From assembly GCF_000721935.1 (NCBI RefSeq), contig NZ_KL585386.1, positions 12,689 through 28,196 of the forward strand: 15,508 bases of DNA, written 5' to 3'. This DNA is from Streptomyces sp. NRRL WC-3549 (GTDB taxonomy: Bacteria > Actinomycetota > Actinomycetes > Streptomycetales > Streptomycetaceae). Below are positions 5,673 to 11,881 of this stretch, one piece after another. Each line of letters opens with the position of its first letter. Position 1 is the stretch's first letter. A program made the position numbers and the translations under genes. The notes beneath the pieces are model-generated. The model saw only the letters and a list, made by a program, of their open reading frames with translations, did not search any database and was not told the DNA's origin.

Positions 5673-6823
5673 CGGGTCGTCCCTGCCTTCCCCCGTGAAA
5701 CCTTCGGTACCTTCAACTCGACCTCGGTGCCCTGGCCGGGTACCGAGATCAGCTCCGCCGCGCCGCCCAGATCGCGCAGCCGGCCGCGGATGGACAGCGC
5801 GACCCCGAGCCGCCCCTCCCCCTCCGCCTGGTCCAGCCGGCCCTCCGGGATGCCCGGTCCGTCGTCCCGGACCGTCACGACCACCTCGTCCGGCTCGTCC
5901 TCCACCAGGATCCACGCCTGCGCGCCCACTCCGGCGTGGGCCCGGACGTTGTCCAGGGCGGCGCTCACCGCCGCGGCCAGCTCACGCGCCGCCCCGGGTG
6001 CCATCAGCACCGGGGCGCCGGGCTCGGCGAAGCTGACCCGGGCGCCCGCGTGCGGGGCGAGCAGGGTGCGCAGATCGGCCTCCGCGTGCCCCTGGTCACC
6101 GGCGTCGCCGGGGTCCGGGAGGCGGACCACGGCGCCCTCGGTGACGTCCTCGCAGACCCGGCCGCCGGGCACCAGGCCGCTGGAGACCAGGGTGCGCAGG
6201 GCGATCTCCTGTTCCCCCGCCATCCGGCCGAGTTCGGCGGCCTCGCCGCCGAGCGCCGTGCCCCGTCGCTGGACCATCGCGAGGACCTGGAGGACGCTGT
6301 CGTGGATGTCGCGGGCGAGGCGCTCCCGTTCACGGGTGGCGGCCTCGATCTCCAGGGCGCGGGCCAGGGTGCGTTCGCTGGCGCGGGCGACCTCGACGAC
6401 GTAGCCGATCGCTATGGACGCGACCCAGACCAGCAGCACGTTGTGGATCGTGTCCCGGCTGGGCTCGCCGCGCTCGACGATGTTGGCGACGGCGACGAGG
6501 GTGGAGGCGAAGGCCGCCCACCGCCAGCCGCCCTTCAGCGCGAAGGCGAGCACCGCGCCGGCGGTCCAGATGGACGGCAGCGTGGTGCCGTCCTCCTGCC
6601 GGGCCTGGAAGTCGGCGAGCGGGGTGAGGAGGATCCCGGCGAGGGCGACCGCGAGGTCGGTGCCCAGGAAGCGCCGGGTGCAGCTCGCCGCGTTGGCGAC
6701 CCGGGGCAGCGTCGCCAGCGTCCACACGGCCAGGACGGTGAGGAAGGCAGCGGCGACCCAGGGGCGTTCGTACTGGTCCCGGCGCAGGCACGCGAGCAGC
6801 ACGGCGTAGCCCAGCGTCAGCAC
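5669..6823 (-). CDS. macS: Membrane sensor histidine kinase (NarX/HPK7 type), probably MacS
   Basis: The 384 residues from the GTG at 6823 contain about four to five hydrophobic segments (roughly 2-13, 22-40, 55-70, 85-115 and 127-143). A HisKA_3 dimerisation region follows with phospho-acceptor His174 in LARDIHDSVLQVL, then a HATPase domain with Asn in ALDNVRAHAG, the DDGPGIPEG box and GRLGVALSIRGRL. It should autophosphorylate and transfer to the adjacent response regulator, with which it shares an ATGA overlap. The start is doubtful: no SD precedes the GTG, and LTGYR is readable in frame upstream before a TGA. An SD-like GGGGGAGG and an ATG (6867) lie in another frame; see findings. The PlsC-like gene ends 86 bases upstream, so cotranscription is possible. 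Confidence 0.85.
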   Translation of the reverse strand: MLTLGYAVLLACLRRDQYERPWVAAAFLTVLAVWTLATLPRVANAASCTRRFLGTDLAVALAGILLTPLADFQARQEDGTTLPSIWTAGAVLAFALKGGWRWAAFASTLVAVANIVERGEPSRDTIHNVLLVWVASIAIGYVVEVARASERTLARALEIEAATRERERLARDIHDSVLQVLAMVQRRGTALGGEAAELGRMAGEQEIALRTLVSSGLVPGGRVCEDVTEGAVVRLPDPGDAGDQGHAEADLRTLLAPHAGARVSFAEPGAPVLMAPGAARELAAAVSAALDNVRAHAGVGAQAWILVEDEPDEVVVTVRDDGPGIPEGRLDQAEGEGRLGVALSIRGRLRDLGGAAELISVPGQGTEVELKVPKVSRGKAGTTR

Positions 6824-6909
6824 GCGGTACCCGGTCAGGGCCCGCCGACCCGTTCACCCCCGGTCATGGCCTCCCCCGATTCCCCTGCCCGGACGGCGGC
6901 CGGCGTGGT

Positions 6910-7647
6910 TCACCCGCCGGTCCGGTCCGTCCCCTTCTTCGCCTCGTCGGCCTTCCGCTTCGCCTCGTCGGCGATCTGCCGCTTGGCGGCGGTCGCGTAG
7001 ATGTCCACGTACTCCTGGCCGGAGAGCTTCATGATCTCGTACATCACCTCGTCGGTGACCGAGCGCAGGATGAACCGGTCGCCGTCCATGCCCTGGTAAC
7101 GGGTGAAGTCGAGCGGCTTGCCGATCCGGATGCCCGGACGCATCAGCTTGGGCACGACCTGGCCGGGCGGCTGGATCTTCTCGGTGTCGATCATCGCGAC
7201 GGGGATGACGGGCGCGCCGGTGGCGAGCGCCACCCGGGCCAGCCCGCCGGGCTTGCCCCGGTAGAGCCGCCCGTCGGGCGACCGGGTGCCCTCCGGGTAG
7301 ATGCCGAAGAGCCCGCCGCTCTCGACGACCTGTATCCCGGCCCTGATCGCGGCCTCACCCGCGCCGCGGCCGCCGGAGCGGTCCACGGGGAGCTGGCCGA
7401 CGCCCTTGAAGAAGGCAGCGGTGAGCTTGCCCTTCACCCCGGGGGCCGTGAAGTACTCGGCCTTGGCGATGAACGTCACTTTGCGGTCGAGGACGGCCGG
7501 CAGGAAGAACGAGTCGGAGAAGGAGAGATGGTTGCTCGCGAGGATCGCCGGTCCCCGGGCAGGGATGTTCTCCAGGCCCTCCACCCACGGCCGGAAGGCG
7601 AGCTTCAGGGAGCCGCCGATGGAGAACTTCATCGCGCCGTAGATCAA
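6910..7647 (-). CDS. PlsC-family 1-acylglycerol-3-phosphate O-acyltransferase-like protein
   Basis: The 245-residue protein carries the PlsC signatures: SNHLSFSD (38-45, the catalytic His40-x4-Asp45), the substrate-binding YPEGTRS (117-123), and a hydrophobic PVIPVAMID segment. In the family these enzymes move a fatty acyl group onto lysophosphatidic acid at the inner membrane face. The acceptor here is not proven. The C-terminus (about 220-245) is charged and repetitive, rich in Ala, Lys, Glu and Asp. TTG at 7647 is chosen as start because AGGAGG lies 8 nt upstream. The internal ATG six codons later is 23 nt from that SD. It is the first gene of the minus-strand run acyltransferase-kinase-regulator and is divergent from the hydrolase. 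Confidence 0.85.
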   Translation of the reverse strand: MIYGAMKFSIGGSLKLAFRPWVEGLENIPARGPAILASNHLSFSDSFFLPAVLDRKVTFIAKAEYFTAPGVKGKLTAAFFKGVGQLPVDRSGGRGAGEAAIRAGIQVVESGGLFGIYPEGTRSPDGRLYRGKPGGLARVALATGAPVIPVAMIDTEKIQPPGQVVPKLMRPGIRIGKPLDFTRYQGMDGDRFILRSVTDEVMYEIMKLSGQEYVDIYATAAKRQIADEAKRKADEAKKGTDRTGG

Positions 7648-7677
7648 CTCGGGTGCCTCCTGTGTGCTGTCGGTCAG

Positions 7678-7683
7678 ACCTTA
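7678..7683 (-). promoter_or_regulatory. Candidate -10 of the acyltransferase gene
   Basis: TAAGGT on the minus strand fits the Streptomyces -10 pattern and would give a leader of about 20-25 bases that includes the AGGAGG. No convincing -35 is seen at 17-18 bases. Confidence 0.35.
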
Positions 7684-7754
7684 GCCTGTGGGCCCGTCCT
7701 CACTCCTGCCCCGCTCCGGGCGGTGTCCGCCTCCCCGGTACCCGCTCTCCCGGG

Positions 7755-7819
7755 CGGCCCCGGGCGTCCGGGGCCGTCACGGCCTGAACCGGGCCGGTCC
7801 GGGCGGGTGGTGACGGCCC
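7755..7819. repeat. Two overlapping inverted repeats in the divergent spacer
   Basis: The 264-base spacer (7648-7911) between the acyltransferase and hydrolase genes holds no gene that I can support. It contains CGGCCCCGG / CCGGGGCCG (7755-7763 and 7768-7776, 4-base loop). It also contains GGGCCGTCAC / GTGACGGCCC (7771-7780 and 7810-7819, 29-base spacer). They share 7771-7776, so only one can form at a time in a transcript. Function is unknown: operator, structured leader, or compositional accident in very GC-rich DNA. Confidence 0.5.
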
Positions 7820-7842
7820 TGGTCGGTGTCGGTCCGGTCGCG

Positions 7843-7848
7843 TACGGT
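7843..7848 (+). promoter_or_regulatory. Candidate -10 of the hydrolase gene
   Basis: TACGGT lies 63 bases before the GTG start of the hydrolase. A TGACGG (7811-7816) is too far upstream to be its -35, so this rests on one hexamer. Confidence 0.3.
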
Positions 7849-7911
7849 GAAGGCATCTTCCGCACTCCTTCCGCACACCCCCGCCACGCCTCACGAACAA
7901 GGAGACCCCTG

Positions 7912-8691
7912 GTGCCGGTCCTCCCCGGAGCCGAGCCGTTCCGCCACGAGGGCGGAGAGGTCGGCGTCCTCCTCTGTCACGGATTCACCGGTTCGCCGCA
8001 GTCGATGCGCCCCTGGGCCGACTACCTGGCGGAGCGCGGCCTGACCGTCTCCCTCCCGCTGCTGCCCGGTCACGGCACGCGCTGGCAGGACCTGGCGGTC
8101 ACCGGCTGGCAGGACTGGTACGCGGAGGTGGACCGGGAGCTGCGGGCGCTGCGCGACCGGTGCGCCCAGGTCTTCGTCTTCGGTCTCTCCATGGGCGGGG
8201 CGCTCGCGCTGCGCCTGGCCGCGAAACACGGGGAGACCGTCAGCGGGCTGGTGCTGGTCAACCCGGCGAACAAGGTGCACGGCCTGTCGGCGTACGCCCT
8301 GCCGGTCGCCCGGCACCTGGTGCGTACGACGAAGGGGCTGGCCAACGACATCGCGCTGGAGAACTCCGACGAGATCGGCTACGACCGGGTGCCGTTGCAC
8401 GCGGCGCACTCGCTGCGGACGTTCTTCCGGCTGGTGGACGGCGAGCTGCCCCAGGTCACCCAGCCGCTGGTGCTGCTGCACAGCCCGCGGGACCACGTCG
8501 TGCCGCCGGCCGACTCGGCGCGGATCCTGAGCCGGGTGTCCTCGACGGACGTCGAGGAGATCCTCCTGGAACAGAGCTACCACGTCGCGACGTTGGACCA
8601 CGACGCGAAGCGGATCTTCGGCGAGAGCTACCGGTTCATCGGCCGCCTCGCACCCAGCGTCGGCAAGAAGGGGAGCACGTCCGGTGGCTGA
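7912..8691 (+). CDS. Alpha/beta-hydrolase, carboxylesterase/monoacylglycerol lipase type
   Basis: The 259-residue cytosolic protein resembles small esterases such as Bacillus Est30. The oxyanion motif HGFTGSP is at 23-29, the nucleophile Ser93 is in FGLSMGGA, Asp194 is in HSPRDHVVPP, and His224 is in SYHVATLDHD, so the full Ser-Asp-His triad is present. There is no signal peptide. The GTG at 7912 has AAGGAG about 7 nt upstream. Its stop overlaps the start of the next gene by 8 bases, so the two are probably one operon. The family hydrolyses short-chain esters or monoacylglycerols; the natural substrate is unknown. A lipid role would suit the divergent acyltransferase, but that is inference. 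Confidence 0.87.
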   Translation: MPVLPGAEPFRHEGGEVGVLLCHGFTGSPQSMRPWADYLAERGLTVSLPLLPGHGTRWQDLAVTGWQDWYAEVDRELRALRDRCAQVFVFGLSMGGALALRLAAKHGETVSGLVLVNPANKVHGLSAYALPVARHLVRTTKGLANDIALENSDEIGYDRVPLHAAHSLRTFFRLVDGELPQVTQPLVLLHSPRDHVVPPADSARILSRVSSTDVEEILLEQSYHVATLDHDAKRIFGESYRFIGRLAPSVGKKGSTSGG

Positions 8692-9352
8692 GTACGACGC
8701 GGAACGCACGGGCAGTGACGAGGAGCGCGACCCGCGCCCCACGGAGGGGACGGCCGCCGTTCCCGGAGGCGCGGAGGAGGTCGCGCCGCTCGACGAGGCG
8801 GCGGCCTGGGAGGCGATCGTCGCCGGGTACGGCGAGGAGCCGCCGGATCCCCCGGGAGCCAAACCGTTCAAGTCGGTCGAGGACCTGGCGCGCCTGGAGG
8901 CCGGCCAGCTGAACACCCTGCCGGAGGCGGAGCCCGACCGGGGCGACGGCCCGGACGAGGGGGCCGACGGCACTCCGGCGGGCGGCCCGCCGGAGAAGAG
9001 GCTGGGCAGTTCGATCGTCTTCGCCCCGGGGGTCGCGGGTCCGCGCGACTACCAGGTGGCGGAGCCGCGGGACGGCGACCTCGACAATCCGGACGACGGC
9101 GAGGAGGGGCACTTCGTCCCGCCGGAGCCGCCGCCGCTGCCGGAGGCCGACGCCACCGCGAAATTCGCGTGGCTGGCGGTCGTCGGCGGACCGGTGCTGA
9201 TGCTGGTCGCGGTGCTGCTCCAGTGGGAGATGACGTGGTGGCTCACCACGCTGAGCATCGGCGGCTTCATGGGCGGCTTCGTCACCCTGGTCGCGCGCAT
9301 GCCGCACGACGACGAGGAGGACGACGACCCGGGACGCGGCGCGGTCGTCTGA
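8684..9352 (+). CDS. Acidic protein with C-terminal two-helix membrane anchor, function unknown
   Basis: The 222-residue protein is not assigned a function. Residues 1-155 are very acidic, Pro/Gly-rich and probably disordered, apart from a short segment around PFKSVEDLARLEAGQL and a conserved-looking block RLGSSIVFAPGVAGPRDY. Two membrane segments follow (about 161-180 and 184-204), and the tail MPHDDEEDDDPGRGAVV is acidic again. An even number of segments would place both ends on the same side, probably the cytosol. GTG at 8684 has GGGGAG 8 nt upstream and overlaps the hydrolase stop by 8 bases, implying coupling. The 3' end runs into a GC-rich repeat array. Confidence 0.75.
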   Translation: MAEYDAERTGSDEERDPRPTEGTAAVPGGAEEVAPLDEAAAWEAIVAGYGEEPPDPPGAKPFKSVEDLARLEAGQLNTLPEAEPDRGDGPDEGADGTPAGGPPEKRLGSSIVFAPGVAGPRDYQVAEPRDGDLDNPDDGEEGHFVPPEPPPLPEADATAKFAWLAVVGGPVLMLVAVLLQWEMTWWLTTLSIGGFMGGFVTLVARMPHDDEEDDDPGRGAVV

Positions 9353-9440
9353 CCGGCGAGGACGCGGCGCGGTCGGCAGGCCCGCGACGGGCGGGGCGGC
9401 GCGGTCGGCAGGCCGGGCGCGGTCGGGCCGGGCGCGGTCG
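9333..9440. repeat. Irregular GGCGCGGTCG repeat array across a stop codon
   Basis: Five copies of GGCGCGGTCG start at 9338, 9366, 9398, 9416 and 9431. Longer shared stretches are GACGCGGCGCGGTCG (9333 and 9361) and GGCGCGGTCGGCAGGCC (9366 and 9398). The first copy is inside the last codons of the membrane-protein gene, and the others are in the spacer to the converging gene. The pattern suggests local duplication. Confidence 0.75.
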
Positions 9441-9447
9441 TCCGGCC
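9426..9447. terminator. Candidate terminator between convergent genes
   Basis: GGCCGGGCG (9426-9434) pairs with CGTCCGGCC (9439-9447), 9 bp with one G-U, around the loop CGGT. It lies 8 bases past the stop of the minus-strand phosphatase-fold gene and 74 bases past the plus-strand gene. The surrounding sequence is so GC-rich that other hairpins are possible. Confidence 0.4.
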
Positions 9448-9454
9448 GGGCCGG

Positions 9455-10216
9455 TCAGGGCCCTGCCGGGACCCGGAGGGCGGCCAGGACCGGCAGATGG
9501 TCCGTGGCCGCCCGCAGGTCGCCGCCGGTGACACCGGGCAGCCCGGCCGGCACCCCGCAGCCGAGCACCTCGATGCCGCCGGTCGCGAACAGCGCGTCGA
9601 TCCGCTTCACCGGTTCCACGGCCGGGAAGGTGAGCTCACCGCCCCAGGGGCCCACCGCCCGGCAGTCCTGGAGCCGCCCGGCCAGCCGCCGGAAGGCCGG
9701 ACCGTCCGGCTCGTCGTTGAGGTCCCCGCCCACCACCGCGTGCGGGACCCCCAGCGCGTCCAGGCGCTCCAGGAGCAGTCCGGCCTGGGTGCGCCGTTCC
9801 CCGCGCTCCAGGCTCAAGTGGCAGCTCACCACGCCGAGTCGCGCCCCGGCGACGCGTACGACGGCGGTGGCCAGCCCGCGGCGGTGCAGGCCCGGGGTGC
9901 GGGGCAGCAGGACGTCCTCGGTGCGCTCGACCGCGGCCCGCAGGGAGCAGAGCAGCATCGGTCCGGCCGCGGTGGCGCCGCCGGAGAGCACGACGAGGTC
10001 GGTCGCGGCGGCGAGCCGGGCGGCGGCCTTGCGCCAGCGGAAGAAGCGCGGGGCCTCCTGGAGGCACACCAGGTCGGGCGCGCAGGCGCGGATGACACGG
10101 GCCAGCGCCTCGGTGTCGTCACGCAGCGAGCGCACGTTGTAGCTGAGCACCCGGATGAGGGCCGAACCGTCCGGCTCGGTGCGGGATCCGGGCAGCGGCG
10201 TCGGCACGGTGACCAT
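9455..10216 (-). CDS. Endonuclease/exonuclease/phosphatase (EEP) fold hydrolase
   Basis: The 253-residue protein shows the EEP (DNase I/sphingomyelinase-like) motifs in order: LSYNVRSL (Asn27), LVCLQEAP (metal-binding Glu54), VSCHLSLERGE (His133), VVGGDLNDEP (Asp165, Asn167), RIDALFATGG (Asp207) and the terminal ATDHLPVLA (Asp239-His240). All catalytic positions are present, so it should be an active Mg2+-dependent phosphodiesterase or phosphatase. Whether it acts on nucleic acid, phospholipid or an inositol phosphate cannot be told. There is no signal peptide, so it is probably cytosolic. The ATG at 10216 is chosen because a -10-like TATCGT ends exactly 7 bases upstream and no SD is seen. 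An in-frame GTG at 10225 would add three residues. It follows the glkA terminator. Confidence 0.85.
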   Translation of the reverse strand: MVTVPTPLPGSRTEPDGSALIRVLSYNVRSLRDDTEALARVIRACAPDLVCLQEAPRFFRWRKAAARLAAATDLVVLSGGATAAGPMLLCSLRAAVERTEDVLLPRTPGLHRRGLATAVVRVAGARLGVVSCHLSLERGERRTQAGLLLERLDALGVPHAVVGGDLNDEPDGPAFRRLAGRLQDCRAVGPWGGELTFPAVEPVKRIDALFATGGIEVLGCGVPAGLPGVTGGDLRAATDHLPVLAALRVPAGP

Positions 10217-10223
10217 GCGCTGC

Positions 10224-10229
10224 ACGATA
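10224..10229 (-). promoter_or_regulatory. -10 element of the EEP-fold gene, leaderless
   Basis: TATCGT on the minus strand is followed by seven bases (GCAGCGC) and then the ATG at 10216. The hexamer sits directly below the glkA terminator hairpin, so the gene probably has its own leaderless transcript. No clear -35 exists, because the hairpin arm occupies that region. Confidence 0.45.
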
Positions 10230-10231
10230 CG

Positions 10232-10274
10232 TCCGACGCCCGCCGCTCCCCGGGAGGGCGCGACGGGCGTCGGA
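10232..10274 (-). terminator. Terminator of glkA
   Basis: TCCGACGCCCG (10232-10242) and CGGGCGTCGGA (10264-10274) form a perfect 11-bp stem. The 21-base loop can fold further around CTCCCCGGGAG. It begins 17 bases past the glkA stop codon on the minus strand. Confidence 0.75.
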
Positions 10275-10291
10275 GGACGAGCGGGCCGGTG

Positions 10292-11233
10292 TCAGCCCTG
10301 GCGGGCCAGGTCGGCTGCGCCCACCAGACCTGCCTTGCCGCCCAGTTGGGCGGCGAGGACCTGGGCGTGCGGGCGCCACTCCCCGCCGATCAGCCAGCGC
10401 CGGAACGACTTGCGGATCGGGTCGAGGACCAGTTCGCCCTCGTCGGACACCCCGCCGCCGACGATGAAGGCCGACGGGTCGAAGAGCGAGGCGAGGTCGG
10501 CCAGTCCGGCTCCGGCCCAGCGGGCCAGCTCACGGAACGAGTCGACGGCCACGGGGCAGCCCTGCCGGGCGGCCTCGCTGATGTGCTTGCCCTCGATGCC
10601 CTCCACCGTGCCGTCGCCGAGACCCAGCAGGATCGGGGCGTTCTCCGGGGTGGCGTTGGCACGCTGCCTGGCGTACCGGACGAGAGCGCGCCCGGAGGCG
10701 TACTGCTCCCAGCAGCCCTGGCTGCCGCAGCCGCACAGCAGCCCGTCCGGGACGACCCGGATATGGCCGAATTCCGCCGCCACACCGAAGCGTCCCCGGC
10801 GCAGCTTGTTGCCGATGATGATGCCGCCGCCCAGGCCGGTGCCGAGCGTGATGCAGATGACGTCGTCGTGGCCCTGGCCGGCACCGAAGCGGTACTCGCC
10901 CCAGGCCGCCGCGTTGGCGTCGTTCTCGACGACGACGGGGAGGCCGGTGCGCTGTTCGACCTTGTCCTTGAGCGGCTCGTGCCGCCAGTTGATGTTGGGG
11001 GCGAACAGCACGGTGGCGCGCTTGTCGTCGACGTATCCGGCCGCGCCGATGCCGACGGCTTCGACGTCGTGCCCTTCGCTCGCTCCGGCCACGGCCGAGC
11101 TGATCGCGTCGACGATGGCTTCCGCGGTCGGCGGGGTCGACACCTTGAACGTGGAGAGGATCTGGCCCTCTTCGTCGACCACTCCAGCCGCGATCTTCGT
11201 GCCGCCGATATCGACGCCGATGGTGAGTCCCAT
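10292..11233 (-). CDS. glkA: ROK-family glucokinase GlkA
   Basis: The 313-residue cytosolic enzyme phosphorylates glucose with ATP. In Streptomyces it is also required for glucose repression. The ATP-binding motif VDIGGTKIAAG is at 7-17, the catalytic Asp105 is in VVENDANAAAWGE, the nucleotide loop is TLGTGLGGG (129-137), and the sugar-contacting AAEFGHIRV includes Glu154 and His157. The ROK zinc site CGCGSQGCWEQ places Cys167, Cys169 and Cys174 with His157, the same numbering I recall for the S. griseus enzyme. The N-terminus has no helix-turn-helix, so it is a kinase and not a ROK repressor. The ATG at 11233 has GAGGG a short 4-5 nt upstream. It lies 75 bases after the SCO2127-like gene, probably transcribed with it. 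Confidence 0.95.
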   Translation of the reverse strand: MGLTIGVDIGGTKIAAGVVDEEGQILSTFKVSTPPTAEAIVDAISSAVAGASEGHDVEAVGIGAAGYVDDKRATVLFAPNINWRHEPLKDKVEQRTGLPVVVENDANAAAWGEYRFGAGQGHDDVICITLGTGLGGGIIIGNKLRRGRFGVAAEFGHIRVVPDGLLCGCGSQGCWEQYASGRALVRYARQRANATPENAPILLGLGDGTVEGIEGKHISEAARQGCPVAVDSFRELARWAGAGLADLASLFDPSAFIVGGGVSDEGELVLDPIRKSFRRWLIGGEWRPHAQVLAAQLGGKAGLVGAADLARQG

Positions 11234-11308
11234 GAATCCCTCAGTTTCGGTCGAGCCCCGCTAGGGCCAACCGTACCCGAGCCGGGGACGGGTGTTTCCT
11301 GCCCCTGG

Positions 11309-11800
11309 TCAGTCCAGGTCGATCTGCTCGCCGCCGCCGGGCCCCTCGTCGCGCGGGTCGGAGGGGTTCCGGGCCGCCTTCCCGGTCGGTTCCGGTCCCC
11401 CCGGGGCGGTGGGCGCGGTGCCGGAGGCGCCCTCGGTGCCCCGGGTCCAGCGTCCTTCCTGGCCCTCGACGGCGGAGCGGTAGGCGGCCAGGAGCTCGTT
11501 GCCGGCGGCGGCGAGGTGGTCGAAGACTCCGGGGTTGCGTTCGATGACGGGCCCGACGGCCGACCTGGCCTGCCGGATCACCTGCTGGACGGTCCCCTGG
11601 GCGGCCGCTCCGAGAAGCGGCGACTGGAGGGAGGAGACCTTGTCGGCGACCGCGTCGAACAGCTTGCGCAGCTCCTCGGCGGCCGAACCGGGCGGCGGGC
11701 CGTACTCGGCCCTGCGGCGGGCCTTCTCGGCTTCCAGGTCCTCGGCGCAGGCCTGCGCCCACGCGTCGTCGTCGGCGGGACGATCGGTGGCTTCACTCAT
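11309..11800 (-). CDS. Small hydrophilic protein upstream of glkA (SCO2127-like)
   Basis: The 163-residue protein has no enzymatic motif. It is acidic, with a predicted helical stretch (about 8-33, then 39-112) including AEELRKLFDAVADKVSSLQ and VIERNPGVFDHLAAAGNELL, and a disordered Gly/Pro-rich tail. It may belong to the Streptomyces-specific DUF5304 group (from memory, unsure). The ATG at 11800 has AGGAG 6 nt upstream. The S. coelicolor gene in this position, SCO2127, has been linked to glucose uptake and carbon-catabolite repression through glkA. That role is carried over by position and not shown here. The 81-base gap after the ArsA-like gene contains a TAACGT -10 candidate and a CGTCGCAGG direct repeat on the minus strand. 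Confidence 0.8.
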   Translation of the reverse strand: MSEATDRPADDDAWAQACAEDLEAEKARRRAEYGPPPGSAAEELRKLFDAVADKVSSLQSPLLGAAAQGTVQQVIRQARSAVGPVIERNPGVFDHLAAAGNELLAAYRSAVEGQEGRWTRGTEGASGTAPTAPGGPEPTGKAARNPSDPRDEGPGGGEQIDLD

Positions 11801-11849
11801 GGCGGACTCCTGCGACGCGGTTGCCTGCGACGGCCCTGCGGGCCCCGTA

Positions 11850-11873
11850 CCACCGACGTTACCCGAACGGTGG
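11850..11873 (-). promoter_or_regulatory. Candidate promoter/operator of the glkA upstream gene
   Basis: CCACCG (11850-11855) and CGGTGG (11868-11873) flank a 12-base spacer that, on the minus strand, contains TAACGT, a possible -10. Position between the ArsA-like stop and the SCO2127-like start suits either an operator or a weak terminator. Confidence 0.3.
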
Positions 11874-11881
11874 CGGAGGGT

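Noticed and set aside
6330..6857. Minus-strand frame beginning MNGSAGPDR
   Set aside because: Its body is an out-of-frame, Arg/Pro-rich reading of the kinase membrane domain. Only its first codons matter, for the possible frame break at the kinase start.
7648..7911. Small gene in the divergent spacer
   Set aside because: Short frames there are antisense or Pro/Arg-rich and lack an SD or a recognisable product.
8689..8702. TGAGTAC, half of the MacR-type site I recall (TGAGTAC-N2-GTACTCA)
   Set aside because: The second half reads CGCGGAA, and the position is at the start of a coding region, so it is a chance half-site.
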